Shown here piece after piece: positions 1 through 6,831 of a DNA stretch of 8,527 nucleotides. A model generated the notes under the pieces. It was not told the DNA's origin. It did no database searches and worked only from the letters and a program-made list of their open reading frames with translations. Made by a program: the position numbers and the translations under genes. This stretch comes from Candidatus Aminicenantota bacterium (GTDB lineage: Bacteria > Acidobacteriota > Aminicenantia > Aminicenantales > Aminicenantaceae): NCBI GenBank assembly GCA_030614645.1, contig JAUWTR010000043.1, positions 1 to 8,527 of the forward strand, given 5' to 3'. Position 1 is the stretch's first letter. Each line of letters begins with the position of its first letter.

Positions 1-29
1 AAAAAAGCCTGAAAGATATTCTTTCCCTG
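1..29 (-). terminator. Putative intrinsic terminator downstream of ligA
   Basis: Reading the minus strand past the ligA stop, a perfect 6-bp stem (11-16 with 20-25, 3-nt loop) is followed after four bases by a run of six T at the window edge. A second perfect 8-bp inverted repeat (22-29 with 42-49) lies just before it and shares bases 22-25, so the two stems compete. The stem next to the T run is AT-rich and weak, and the T run may be cut by the window edge, so this is a moderate call. Confidence 0.4.
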
Positions 30-68
30 GATTTTTTCTGGCAGGGAAAAAGGAAAAAATAATAAAGT

Positions 69-2078
69 TTACTTTTCTTTTATCAGGTCAAGGAATTCAC
101 GTTCACTGAGGGTCACAGTCCCAAGTTTTTGTGCTTTTTGTAATTTTGATCCTGGTGCACTTCCTGCAACAAGGAAAAAAGTTTTGCGGCTGAGGGATGA
201 GGTGACAATTCCACCCAAATTTTCGATCTTTTCCTTAGCTTGTTCACGAGTCATGCTGCTGAGAGTCCCGGTTAAAACGAAGAACTTCCCGCCCAGATAG
301 GTGTCTTCTCTGGTTAATGATTCTAGCGAAGAAAAATTTAAACCTGCTGCTTCAAGTTTTTGGATAAGTTTTATATTTTCCGGCTGTTTAAAGAAAAAGA
401 CAATGCTTTCACTAACTTTAGGTCCTATATCTTTTATAGCAAGAAGTTCATCAGGCTCGGACTCAGTAAGTTTTTTCATGTTTTTATAATGGGAGGCCAG
501 GATTCTAGCTGTACGCTCTCCTACATATCTTATCCCGAGAGCAAAAATCACCCGAAAGAGACTCTGATTTTTCGATTTTATGATCTCGTCCAGTAAGTTT
601 AAGGAACTTTTCCGCCCCATCCTATTGAGTTTATCCAAGTCTTTGAGTCTCAATGAATATAGATCCGGTATCTCTGTTACCAGCTTCTCGTTTATAAACT
701 GGTCGACCAGAGCATCTCCAAGGCCTTCTATGTTCATTGCTCGGCGGGAGGCGAAATGAAGAAGAGATTTTCTCATTACAGCCGGACAGGAGGGATTAAT
801 GCAGCGTGAAACTGCTTCCCCTTTGGGTTTAAATATTTTTGTTTGGCAGACTGGGCATAAAGTAGGAAAAGTGAAGATTTTTTCCTGTCCCGTCCGTTTT
901 TCTTTCATCACAGAAACTATTCTTGGGATTACGTCTCCGCTGCGTTCGATTAAGACTGTCTCTCCTTGTGTAATCTCTTTTCTTTTAATTTCCTCTTCGT
1001 TGTGAAGAGTAGCCCGGCTGATAGTTATGCCGGAAAGCTTGACTGGCTCTAATAACGCGACCGGAGTCAATGCTCCGGTTCTACCGACTTGGATCACTAT
1101 GTCATTTATTTTTGTTGTTGCCTGACGGGCGGCAAATTTTAAGGATATTGCCCACCGAGGGAATTTAGAGGTCTGGCCTAATATTTTCTGCTGTTCAACT
1201 TCATTTACTTTAATAACGATCCCGTCGATGTCATAATCAAAATTCTCCCTTGATTTTTGCCATCCTTCATATACCATGATCACTTCTTCAAGAGAGGAGT
1301 TTAGTCTTGAGCATGGGTTGGTTTTAAAGCCAAGGGCTTTTAATTTTTTTAAATTATCCCACTGACTTTCCTGTTCTTGCTCTTCTATATATACTGAATA
1401 TAAAAAGACATCCAGGCTGCGGGCAGCGACTATTTTGGGGTCAAGAAGACGGATGGAGCCTGCTGCCGCATTTCTGGGATTAGCAAACAGGGGCTCATTT
1501 TTTTCGCTGCGGGTTTGGTTGATTTTTTGAAAGGAATGAAAGGGTAGATATATCTCTCCTCTGACTTCTATATCGTTTTTTTCCGGGATTGTAAGTGGAA
1601 GGCTTTTTATGGTTTTAACATTGGCAGTGACATCCTCTCCTCTGATTCCGTCACCTCTGGTAACTGCCCGAGTAAATTTTCCATCTCGGTAAATGATTGA
1701 GATTCCGAGACCATCGATTTTTAGTTCAGTTACATATTCGATTTTCTGTGAAAGCAGGCTTTTTTGTATTCTTTCCTCAAATTTTTTCAGCTCTGTGCTG
1801 TTATAACAATTATCCAGGCTGAGCATGGGGATGCTGTGTTTGATGCTGGCGAATCCTTCCAGGGGTTGTTCGCCTACACGCTGAGTTGGCGATTCCGGAG
1901 TTGTGAGTTCCGGGAATTTTTCCTCGATTTTCTGGAGCTCAAACATAAGTGAATCAAACTCAAAATCAGAGATCTGAGGGTTATTGTCTCGATAGTATTT
2001 TTTTTCATGGCAAATTATCTCTTTTCTTAATTGTTTAATGCGAGTTTTGGCTTGTTGTAAAGAGGGGGTGGGATTCAC
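69..2078 (-). CDS. ligA: NAD-dependent DNA ligase LigA
   Basis: This gene encodes the replicative and repair DNA ligase, which seals nicks using NAD+ through a lysyl-AMP intermediate. At 669 aa it is full family length. Visible parts in order are: the N-terminal NMN-binding Ia region (YY...ISDFEFDSL, about residues 28-44); the adenylation domain with ELKIDG, whose Lys120 is the expected AMP-accepting lysine; DYDIDGIVIKV (281-291) and the RWAISLKF nucleotidyltransferase motif (308-315); an OB fold (about 325-395); a Cys4 zinc finger (Cys408, 411, 426, 431); tandem helix-hairpin-helix region (about 440-590); and a C-terminal BRCT domain (about 594-669, GGKFFVLTGTL). The start is GTG at 2078. 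It is supported by AGGAG nine bases upstream and by the family N terminus. It appears monocistronic, with its own promoter in the gap to the TPR gene. No domain or key residue is missing. Confidence 0.98.
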   Translation of the reverse strand: MNPTPSLQQAKTRIKQLRKEIICHEKKYYRDNNPQISDFEFDSLMFELQKIEEKFPELTTPESPTQRVGEQPLEGFASIKHSIPMLSLDNCYNSTELKKFEERIQKSLLSQKIEYVTELKIDGLGISIIYRDGKFTRAVTRGDGIRGEDVTANVKTIKSLPLTIPEKNDIEVRGEIYLPFHSFQKINQTRSEKNEPLFANPRNAAAGSIRLLDPKIVAARSLDVFLYSVYIEEQEQESQWDNLKKLKALGFKTNPCSRLNSSLEEVIMVYEGWQKSRENFDYDIDGIVIKVNEVEQQKILGQTSKFPRWAISLKFAARQATTKINDIVIQVGRTGALTPVALLEPVKLSGITISRATLHNEEEIKRKEITQGETVLIERSGDVIPRIVSVMKEKRTGQEKIFTFPTLCPVCQTKIFKPKGEAVSRCINPSCPAVMRKSLLHFASRRAMNIEGLGDALVDQFINEKLVTEIPDLYSLRLKDLDKLNRMGRKSSLNLLDEIIKSKNQSLFRVIFALGIRYVGERTARILASHYKNMKKLTESEPDELLAIKDIGPKVSESIVFFFKQPENIKLIQKLEAAGLNFSSLESLTREDTYLGGKFFVLTGTLSSMTREQAKEKIENLGGIVTSSLSRKTFFLVAGSAPGSKLQKAQKLGTVTLSEREFLDLIKEK

Positions 2079-2086
2079 CGTATATA

Positions 2087-2092
2087 TCTCCT
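2087..2092 (-). promoter_or_regulatory. Ribosome binding site of ligA
   Basis: The minus strand reads AGGAGA here, with AGGAG ending nine bases before the GTG at 2078. It is the only good Shine-Dalgarno match near the 5' end of the gene, so it decides for GTG as the start codon. Confidence 0.7.
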
Positions 2093-2106
2093 ATTATGTA
2101 TAAAGA

Positions 2107-2135
2107 ATGATATATCAGAGATATAAAAATGCCAA
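2107..2135 (-). promoter_or_regulatory. Predicted sigma70-type promoter of ligA
   Basis: On the minus strand TTGGCA (2130-2135, 5/6 to consensus) is followed after exactly 17 bases by TATCAT (2107-2112, 5/6). Transcription would start near 2100, leaving a leader of about 22 nt that contains the ligA Shine-Dalgarno. A perfect 6-bp inverted repeat with a 3-nt loop (2111-2125) lies mostly in the spacer and overlaps the -10 box; it could be an operator or chance in AT-rich DNA. This is pattern matching only. Confidence 0.5.
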
Positions 2136-2151
2136 GTATTAATAAAACAGG

Positions 2152-3333
2152 TTATTTAATATCCAGGTTCTGCTTGGTTTGCTCAATCAGTTGATTGAAA
2201 GCGGCTAAAGTAACCTGCTGTTCTTCCTGAAGTTTTTCAATGGATTTCTGTTCTGATTCTATTTTTGCAAGCATAGAATCCATTTCTTTTATTTCTGCAT
2301 CTGATAGGTCTTCTTCGTCTTTATCCCCGAATTTGTCGTTAAAAGTATTTGTAAGTTGTGCAAGGTTTTTGCTTTTGGCCTGAAGAGTTTTTACTTTATC
2401 ATTATATTCCGGATTCAGGTTGAAATATAGACTTTCTGCAAGTTGCATTGCATTTTTTGAATTGGCCGGAGAAAGAAAGCTTGCATTGAGCAGGTATTGG
2501 ATGGTTTCTTCCGCAAGAGTAGAATCGTTTTTAGCTTGAGGAGCAAGGAGGATGCCTATATTGTAATCGATTTCCCCGGTTTTTTTCATGGTGTAAGATT
2601 GTTTATAGTATTTTAGTGCTTCATTTTTATTTCCGAGGCGGTGGAGGGTTTTGGCATAGAGAGTAATGCTTCCAAAATCTTTTAAAATTGGAACCACTAT
2701 TTTTAAAGCTGCTTCAGCATTTGCATAGGATTTTGTTTTGTAAAGGGTTTGTCCCAACTGGGCGAGGGTAGTTATGATCTGCTTATTTTTAAGGATCTTA
2801 TAGGAATTTGAATATGAAGTGACAGCACTTTTATATTTTTTGTTTTTTTCAAGGGCCTGGGCTTGGGCGAAATAACCGGCACCTGTGAATTGATTCCAAA
2901 TTTTTTCCCTCCCGGCTTCGGAATCTTTTCCTTTCGCTGTATTAGCGATACTTACAACCTGGGCTGCATATTTAGCCGCTTTTGAGAGGTTTTTGTCCTG
3001 ATGTGAATATATAGCTGAAACATTAAGGAGGACCTGGCATGTTGTTGAATCGTCCAGTCCTTTCAGGGCCAGAGCTTTTTCTCCGTATTTGATTATATCA
3101 GCAGGAGTTTTTCCTCTGTATTGGTCATTACAAAGGCTGGCACAAGCGAAATTTTCGTACTGACTTCCCTGTCCTTCATATTCAGATATCCAGTCTTTTA
3201 ATAATTTTGCACGCTGGCTTACATCCGTTGAGTTCATTGCCTTGATATAAGCAGCATTCGCTGAATTCTGGGCAGGAAGAGATGCACAGAAAATAAGCAT
3301 TATACTTAATGTGGATAGAAGTGTTTTTTTCAT
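2152..3333 (-). CDS. Secreted TPR-repeat protein of unknown function
   Basis: This is a 393-aa protein I cannot assign to a named family. Residues 1-27 form a Sec signal peptide: MKK, a hydrophobic core (about 5-18), then probable cleavage near LPA-Q (21/22) or ANA-A (27/28). Cys16 is preceded by LIF, which is a poor lipobox, so a lipoprotein is unlikely. The middle (about 70-310) is helical with TPR-like repeats, clearest at about 152-182 (AQALEKNKKYKSAVTSYSNS), 187-216 (LGQTLYKTKSYANAEAALK) and 222-250 (AKTLHRLGNKNEALKYYKQS). The C-terminal 345-392 is charged, Glu/Lys/Gln-rich and likely coiled coil. It is probably a periplasmic or surface scaffold protein. A start at TTG 3348 is also open, but AGAGGA six bases before ATG 3333 and the signal peptide favour the ATG. 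It is divergent from murB and has its own promoter. Confidence 0.88.
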   Translation of the reverse strand: MKKTLLSTLSIMLIFCASLPAQNSANAAYIKAMNSTDVSQRAKLLKDWISEYEGQGSQYENFACASLCNDQYRGKTPADIIKYGEKALALKGLDDSTTCQVLLNVSAIYSHQDKNLSKAAKYAAQVVSIANTAKGKDSEAGREKIWNQFTGAGYFAQAQALEKNKKYKSAVTSYSNSYKILKNKQIITTLAQLGQTLYKTKSYANAEAALKIVVPILKDFGSITLYAKTLHRLGNKNEALKYYKQSYTMKKTGEIDYNIGILLAPQAKNDSTLAEETIQYLLNASFLSPANSKNAMQLAESLYFNLNPEYNDKVKTLQAKSKNLAQLTNTFNDKFGDKDEEDLSDAEIKEMDSMLAKIESEQKSIEKLQEEQQVTLAAFNQLIEQTKQNLDIK

Positions 3334-3339
3334 TTTATG

Positions 3340-3345
3340 TCCTCT
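3340..3345 (-). promoter_or_regulatory. Ribosome binding site of the TPR gene
   Basis: The minus strand reads AGAGGA six bases before ATG 3333. It lies inside the five-codon extension that a TTG start at 3348 would add, so it argues for the internal ATG and a clean MKK signal peptide. Confidence 0.7.
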
Positions 3346-3363
3346 CAAATTAACTTTTTTGGC

Positions 3364-3392
3364 ATGATATCCTTAAAGAAAATAAAAGTCAA
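3364..3392 (-). promoter_or_regulatory. Predicted sigma70-type promoter of the TPR gene
   Basis: On the minus strand TTGACT (3387-3392, 5/6) and TATCAT (3364-3369, 5/6) are separated by 17 bases. A start near 3357 leaves about 24 nt of leader holding the AGAGGA site. The -10 box is the same variant as in the ligA promoter candidate. Confidence 0.55.
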
Positions 3393-3486
3393 ATTTACTT
3401 TTAGTTAGATACTATTCTTCTAATCAGTAAAGTATAATAGCAAAAAATATGCCAAATTAAAAGCATAATTCAAGGTAGTTGTGTTT

Positions 3487-3513
3487 TAGACATTTTATTG
3501 TAATTCATATAAA
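3487..3513 (+). promoter_or_regulatory. Weak promoter candidate for murB
   Basis: TAGACA (3487-3492, 5/6) and TATAAA (3508-3513, 5/6) have a short 15-base spacer. The start would fall almost on the murB ATG at 3522, giving a leaderless message, which fits the absence of any Shine-Dalgarno there. A perfect TATAAT also occurs at 3433-3438, but I see no -35 box at 16-18 bases from it. Neither is secure. Confidence 0.25.
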
Positions 3514-3521
3514 ATAATTTT

Positions 3522-4457
3522 ATGCATGCAGAAAAAACTGATTTTGTTTTCCGATTTTCAGATGCGGTCGGCAGGCCCTGCCAAAAAGGAGTATTTCTCA
3601 AGAATTATTCAAACTTCAAGGTCGGAGGAAGCGCTGATTATTTTTTTAATGCCAGGACTGAAAAAGAGCTTGTAAGCGCTGTACAGTTTGTAAAAACCTC
3701 TTCTCTTCCATATTACATAATCGGGGGGGGGTTTAATATTTTATTTTCAGATGAAGGATTTCGTGGCCTTATTATCCATAATTCTATAAAAGGGCTGAAA
3801 AAAGCTGAAAAGAAAGTAATCCAAGTCAAATCCGGAACTCCTTTGAAGGAGTTGGTTGGATTCTGCCTGCATAAAGAGGTGGGAGGCTTTGAGTTTTTGG
3901 CTGGCATCCCGGGAACTGTGGGAGGTGCTGTTTGCGGTAATGCCGGAGCATTCGGCTGTGATATCGGCAGTCTATTGATAAATGCTCGTATTTTGACAGA
4001 ATCCGGGAAGATACTCCAGGTCGAGAAGAATTATTTTAAGTTTGAATACCGCTGGAGCAGGTTAAAAATTAATAAAGATGTGCTGCTTGATGTAAGGCTT
4101 CAGGGCAAAAGTAGAGCGCAGGAAGAGATAAAAAAGAGCATAAATGAGGGCCTTCAAAAACGAAAAAGAAAACATCCTCCCTATGGGACAGCCTGTGCTG
4201 GAAGTTATTTTAAAAATCCGGTTCTTCCTTCCGGAGAAAAAGTAGCTGCTGCTGCTCTTCTTGACCAGGTGGACGCTAAAGAAAAAAAAGCAGGAGATGC
4301 AGCTGTATATTCAGGGCACGCAAATTTCATTATTAACCAGGGGAATGCTACCTCGCAGGATATAAGGCTTCTTGCAGGTGAGCTTAAGCGGAAAGTTTAT
4401 AAAAAATTTGGTGTTAAACTCGAAGAAGAGGTTATTTTTCTTCCAGCAGAGCCTTAA
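3522..4457 (+). CDS. murB: UDP-N-acetylmuramate dehydrogenase (UDP-N-acetylenolpyruvoylglucosamine reductase) MurB
   Basis: This cytoplasmic FAD enzyme makes UDP-MurNAc by NADPH reduction of the MurA product, the second committed step of peptidoglycan synthesis. At 311 aa it fits the short (type II-like) MurB form. Visible are the FAD-domain motifs FKVGGSADYF (32-41), the nucleotide loop GGGFNILFSDEGFRG (68-82), FLAGIPGTVGGAVCGNAGAFG (125-145), the YRWS segment (Tyr176, Arg177), AGSYFKNP with the expected proton-donor Ser228, HANFIINQGNATSQD (266-280) and LEEEV (300-304) carrying the conserved C-terminal Glu. The only in-frame ATG that keeps the domain whole is 3522, although no Shine-Dalgarno precedes it. 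Oddities: the Gly codons 68-70 form a run of nine G, and residue 71 is Phe where the family normally has Ser or Thr. Its last 26 bp overlap the convergent DUF2520 gene. Confidence 0.96.
   Translation: MHAEKTDFVFRFSDAVGRPCQKGVFLKNYSNFKVGGSADYFFNARTEKELVSAVQFVKTSSLPYYIIGGGFNILFSDEGFRGLIIHNSIKGLKKAEKKVIQVKSGTPLKELVGFCLHKEVGGFEFLAGIPGTVGGAVCGNAGAFGCDIGSLLINARILTESGKILQVEKNYFKFEYRWSRLKINKDVLLDVRLQGKSRAQEEIKKSINEGLQKRKRKHPPYGTACAGSYFKNPVLPSGEKVAAAALLDQVDAKEKKAGDAAVYSGHANFIINQGNATSQDIRLLAGELKRKVYKKFGVKLEEEVIFLPAEP
3723..3731 (+). repeat. Nine-G homopolymer inside murB
   Basis: Three consecutive GGG codons (Gly68-70) form an uninterrupted G9 tract, the longest G or C run I noticed in this AT-rich window. 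Such tracts can slip during replication or be misread in sequencing. The current length keeps murB in frame. Confidence 0.9.
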
Positions 4458-5301
4458 ATATTTTAGCATTCTGCGAAGAGATTTTATTTTTCTGTATTGC
4501 CATTTCCAATGTCTGTGACGCCAGTTTTAAAAACATTTCATAATGTGGGGGGTGCTTACGGAGAGCCTCAAGCTGGCTGGAAATTGTCTTTATATCACCC
4601 CGGGCGATAGGCCCGGTAAGTGTTGATCTGGTGTTAAAATTCTTTACATTATGTAAAGTTCCTTGTACAAGAGGAAGGAGGATTTTGAGAGCTTGCTCAG
4701 GTGTATTTCCTGATTTCTGGAGCAGAGAGGAAGCAGATTCCAGCAATACTATTAGAAAATCAGATGCCATACTGCAGGCAGCATGATAAAGAGGTTTATC
4801 TTCTTCCTTGATTACAAATGAATGTCCGCTGAGTTTTTTAATAATAGCCTTAGATGCTTGCTGGGCTTTTGTGCTGCCTTCCAGGCTGAAATAGACGCCT
4901 TTGAACACATCGGGGGCAGCATTTTTTTTTGCAAATGCTTGGACAGGATGCACAGATGCAGTCAGGGCCCCTTTGGCTTTAAGCGGATCTAAGATTCTGG
5001 AGGGCAGGAGGCCGCTGCAGTGCCAGACAAGTTTTTCCTCCCAGTCTGGGATTCCGGCTGCCAGTTACTCTGCTGATGTTTTTATTTTATCATCAGGAAC
5101 AGTAATGATTATTATACGGCTTGTCCCTGCTGCTTTGAGATTGTCTGTATATGGCTGGCCTTCTCCGATTAGCCGGCTGCTTTCCCGGGCAGATGAAAGG
5201 CTGAGACAGGAGATAGCTTTGATTTGGTATCCGTTTTTTTTTAAGGCAATCCCAAGAGAGGTCCCCAATCTTCCGGCTCCAATAATTGCAATGGTTTTCA
5301 T
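4432..5301 (-). pseudogene. Rossmann-like/DUF2520 protein, interrupted by one in-frame stop
   Basis: The reading frame runs 289 codons before its terminal TAA, the usual size of the DUF2520 family (distant relatives of pyrroline-5-carboxylate and F420-type oxidoreductases, function unsettled). Codons 1-78 give the NAD(P)-binding half: IIGAGRLGTSLG and IIIITVPDDKI. Codon 79 (5065-5067) is TAA. The same frame then continues with family-typical sequence: LVWHCSG, SVHPVQAFA, GVYFSLEG, EDKPLYHAACSMASDFL and LTGPIARGD. There is no frameshift or gap, so one base change (for example CAA to TAA) explains the break. Every neighbour uses TAA as its stop, so recoding is unlikely. It is a young pseudogene, a sequencing or assembly error, or less likely two separate polypeptides. 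ATG 5301 overlaps the NYN stop as TAATG and has AAAGGA five bases upstream. The 3' end overlaps murB by 26 bp. Confidence 0.88.
4440..4491 (+). terminator. Putative intrinsic terminator of murB
   Basis: CTTC (4440-4443) and GCAGA (4446-4450) pair with TCTGC (4470-4474) and GAAG (4475-4478). This makes a 9-bp stem with a 2-nt bulge and a 19-nt loop that contains the murB stop codon. A T-rich tract (TTTTATTTTT, 4482-4491) follows on the plus strand only; on the minus strand the stem is followed by A-rich sequence. It would end murB transcripts inside the 3' coding part of the convergent gene. The long loop and bulge make it imperfect. Confidence 0.4.
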
Positions 5302-5777
5302 TATTTTCCTTTAAAAATATCAGACCAAATAGTTACTTCAAGTGTAGAAGGCGGGGTGGTGTTTTTATCCATTTCCGCAATCTTGTCATATTTTTTCAAG
5401 GCAGCTTTAAGCCTGCGTAAGAACTCGCTGCAATCCAAAGGTTTTGCACCTTTAGAGCGGACAAAATTTTTAATCTCCAAGTCAGAGCTCACTACAAAAA
5501 ATTGTCTAAGGTCAGTTTGCCGGCAGATGATCTCTTCAATAACACTATCAGCAGTTTGGGAAAAGGGAGGGAAACAAACCCTAAAACGTGTATCTTTGAA
5601 GCTGCCTTCTGATATATCCGGGTCAAGCGGGCCGTCAAAAACTATAATGACTCGGGTTTTTTTATCTTCCTGGAAGATCCGCAGGCGGGAAACAAGTAGT
5701 TTTCGGCTCGCCTGGTCTTTCAGATCAAGAGAAGGAATATGTCCGATAAGATTATTGCCGTCAATTAAATATGGCAT
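5301..5777 (-). CDS. YacP-like NYN domain ribonuclease
   Basis: This 158-aa protein has the NYN fold (PIN-like nucleases, YacP/Rae1 branch). Family members act as endoribonucleases on RNA, in Bacillus on ribosome-associated mRNA; the substrate here is unknown. It starts MPYLIDGNNLIG, with Asp6 and Asn8 at the active site. It continues with VIIVFDGPLD (Asp48), the acidic ADSVIEEII segment (Asp77, Glu81) and FVVSSDLEI (Asp99), all in the positions expected for metal-binding acids. The C terminus carries the Trp-x-x-IF tail seen in many relatives. The ATG at 5777 lies 12 bp after the UPF0173 stop and has no clear Shine-Dalgarno, so translation may be coupled to the upstream gene. The TAA overlaps the ATG of the next gene. 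The fold is sure, the biological role is not. Confidence 0.88.
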   Translation of the reverse strand: MPYLIDGNNLIGHIPSLDLKDQASRKLLVSRLRIFQEDKKTRVIIVFDGPLDPDISEGSFKDTRFRVCFPPFSQTADSVIEEIICRQTDLRQFFVVSSDLEIKNFVRSKGAKPLDCSEFLRRLKAALKKYDKIAEMDKNTTPPSTLEVTIWSDIFKGK

Positions 5778-5789
5778 TTATTGAATTGA

Positions 5790-6443
5790 TTAAAGTGTGT
5801 ATGTCTCCCCTGGTTTAAGGATGATTACTTCTGCCATATCTCCTATTTTTTTCTTGAATTCTTCTGGATCAGCTTCGACCAGAGGGAAGGTGTTATAGTG
5901 GATGGGTATAACCTTTTTTGTCCGGCAGAATTCTACTGCTTTCGAAGCGGAATGAATACCCATAGTGTACCTGTCGCCTATAGGAATAAAGCTGAGGTCA
6001 GGATGAAAAAATTCGCCTATCAATTTCATATCATATGTAAGACCTGTATCCCCCGCATGATAGAGTGTTTTATTATCGAGTTCAATTACTACTCCTGTTG
6101 GGTCACCTTTTCCAGCTGTGTGGAGGGCCTGTACCATATGGATTTTAACACCCTTGACTTCAACTGTTCCTCCGATATTCATTCCTTCCGCTGTGATTCC
6201 TTCTGATTCGGCCGTAACTGCTATTTCATGCTGAGATACCAGAGTTGCACCGGTCTGTTTGCAGATGGGGAAAGCATCGCCCAAGTGGTCATCATGGTCA
6301 TGAGTGACTACGACTATATCTGCTTCAGATATTTCTTCAGGAGTAATTGAAGCAGTAGGATTTCCGGATAGAAACGGATCAATAAATATAGTTTTATCCC
6401 CTTTGATTTTCACTGCAGAATGTCCTAACCAGGTGATTTCCAT
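5790..6443 (-). CDS. UPF0173 metal-dependent hydrolase (metallo-beta-lactamase fold)
   Basis: This 217-aa protein, full length for UPF0173 (YtkL-like), is a cytoplasmic metallo-beta-lactamase-fold hydrolase whose physiological substrate is not established. The start MEITWLGHSAVKIKG and IDPFLSGNP (21-29) are diagnostic. The metal-binding HxHxDH motif is His48-Asp-His50-Asp-Asp52-His53, with further ligands His108 (ALHTAG), Asp132 (HAGDTGL) and His182 (PIHYNTFP). The motif reads THDHDDHLGD where relatives usually have THGHGDHLGD; the metal ligands are unchanged. The start ATG 6443 follows a perfect AAGGAGG (6451-6457) by seven bases, the strongest ribosome binding site in the window. It sits 29 bp after the HIT gene and 12 bp before the NYN gene. 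Confidence 0.94.
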   Translation of the reverse strand: MEITWLGHSAVKIKGDKTIFIDPFLSGNPTASITPEEISEADIVVVTHDHDDHLGDAFPICKQTGATLVSQHEIAVTAESEGITAEGMNIGGTVEVKGVKIHMVQALHTAGKGDPTGVVIELDNKTLYHAGDTGLTYDMKLIGEFFHPDLSFIPIGDRYTMGIHSASKAVEFCRTKKVIPIHYNTFPLVEADPEEFKKKIGDMAEVIILKPGETYTL

Positions 6444-6450
6444 TTAATTT

Positions 6451-6457
6451 CCTCCTT
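6451..6457 (-). promoter_or_regulatory. Strong ribosome binding site of the UPF0173 gene
   Basis: The minus strand reads AAGGAGG seven bases before ATG 6443. It is a full match to the anti-Shine-Dalgarno core and fixes the start. Confidence 0.85.
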
Positions 6458-6472
6458 AAAAAATTTTATGTT

Positions 6473-6817
6473 TTAGCCAGGGGGCCAGGTCATCTGTCTT
6501 CCTCCCAGCAGATGGAAATGGATATGGAATACTTCCTGTCCTGAATTTTTTCCAGTATTGAGGACAAGTCTGTACCCCTTATCTTTAATTCCTTTTTTTT
6601 CTGCGAGTTTGCGTGCTTTCAGAACTATATGACCTAGCAATTCTTGTTTATCGGAGGGGATATCATTTAATGAATAGAAATGATCTTTTGGTATGATAAG
6701 AACATGAACCGGAGCTTGGGGATTGATGTCTTCAAATGCAACAATATATTCATCTTCGTATATGATTTTTGCCGGGATCTCTTTGTTGATTATTTTACAG
6801 AATATACAATCTTCCAT
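6473..6817 (-). CDS. HIT family (HINT/PKCI-type) purine nucleotide phosphoramidase
   Basis: This 114-aa histidine-triad protein belongs to the HINT branch, which hydrolyses adenosine phosphoramidates and aminoacyl-AMP-like conjugates. It opens with CIFCKIINKEIPAKIIYED, whose Cys4 and Cys7 are the zinc-type pair common in bacterial members. The substrate region INPQAPVHVLIIPKDH (31-46) follows, then the triad HIHFHLL (His98, His100, His102), with His100 as the predicted nucleophile. The tail GGRQMTWPPG matches the HINT C terminus, so the protein is complete. ATG 6817 is preceded by AGGTG at four bases. It lies 14 bp after murA. A link to wall synthesis through this position is only inference, since HIT genes occur in many operons. 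Confidence 0.95.
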   Translation of the reverse strand: MEDCIFCKIINKEIPAKIIYEDEYIVAFEDINPQAPVHVLIIPKDHFYSLNDIPSDKQELLGHIVLKARKLAEKKGIKDKGYRLVLNTGKNSGQEVFHIHFHLLGGRQMTWPPG

Positions 6818-6831
6818 TTTTCACCTATTAA

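Noticed and set aside
3318..3333. Lipoprotein signal (Cys16) in the TPR protein
   Set aside because: The residues before the Cys are LIF; a lipobox needs a small residue at -1, so ordinary signal peptidase cleavage further on is more likely.
3346..3348. TTG start for the TPR protein
   Set aside because: The Shine-Dalgarno AGAGGA lies inside this extension and points to ATG 3333, which also gives a normal signal peptide.
4432..4953. Second half of DUF2520 as an independent gene from GTG 4953
   Set aside because: The family-like sequence continues upstream of 4953 to the TAA, the GTG is simply the Val of SVHPVQ, and a free-standing DUF2520 half would lack its Rossmann partner.
5065..5067. TAA as a reassigned sense codon or selenocysteine-like recoding
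   Set aside because: Every intact gene in the window ends in TAA, selenocysteine uses TGA, and no recoding structure is apparent next to the codon.
4901..5314. 137-codon plus-strand frame opposite the DUF2520 gene
   Set aside because: It is antisense to sequence that matches the DUF2520 family on the other strand, so it is a shadow frame, not the reason for the stop codon.
5356..5784. 142-codon plus-strand frame opposite the NYN gene
   Set aside because: It is fully antisense to a well-supported gene, has no family resemblance and no ribosome binding site of note.
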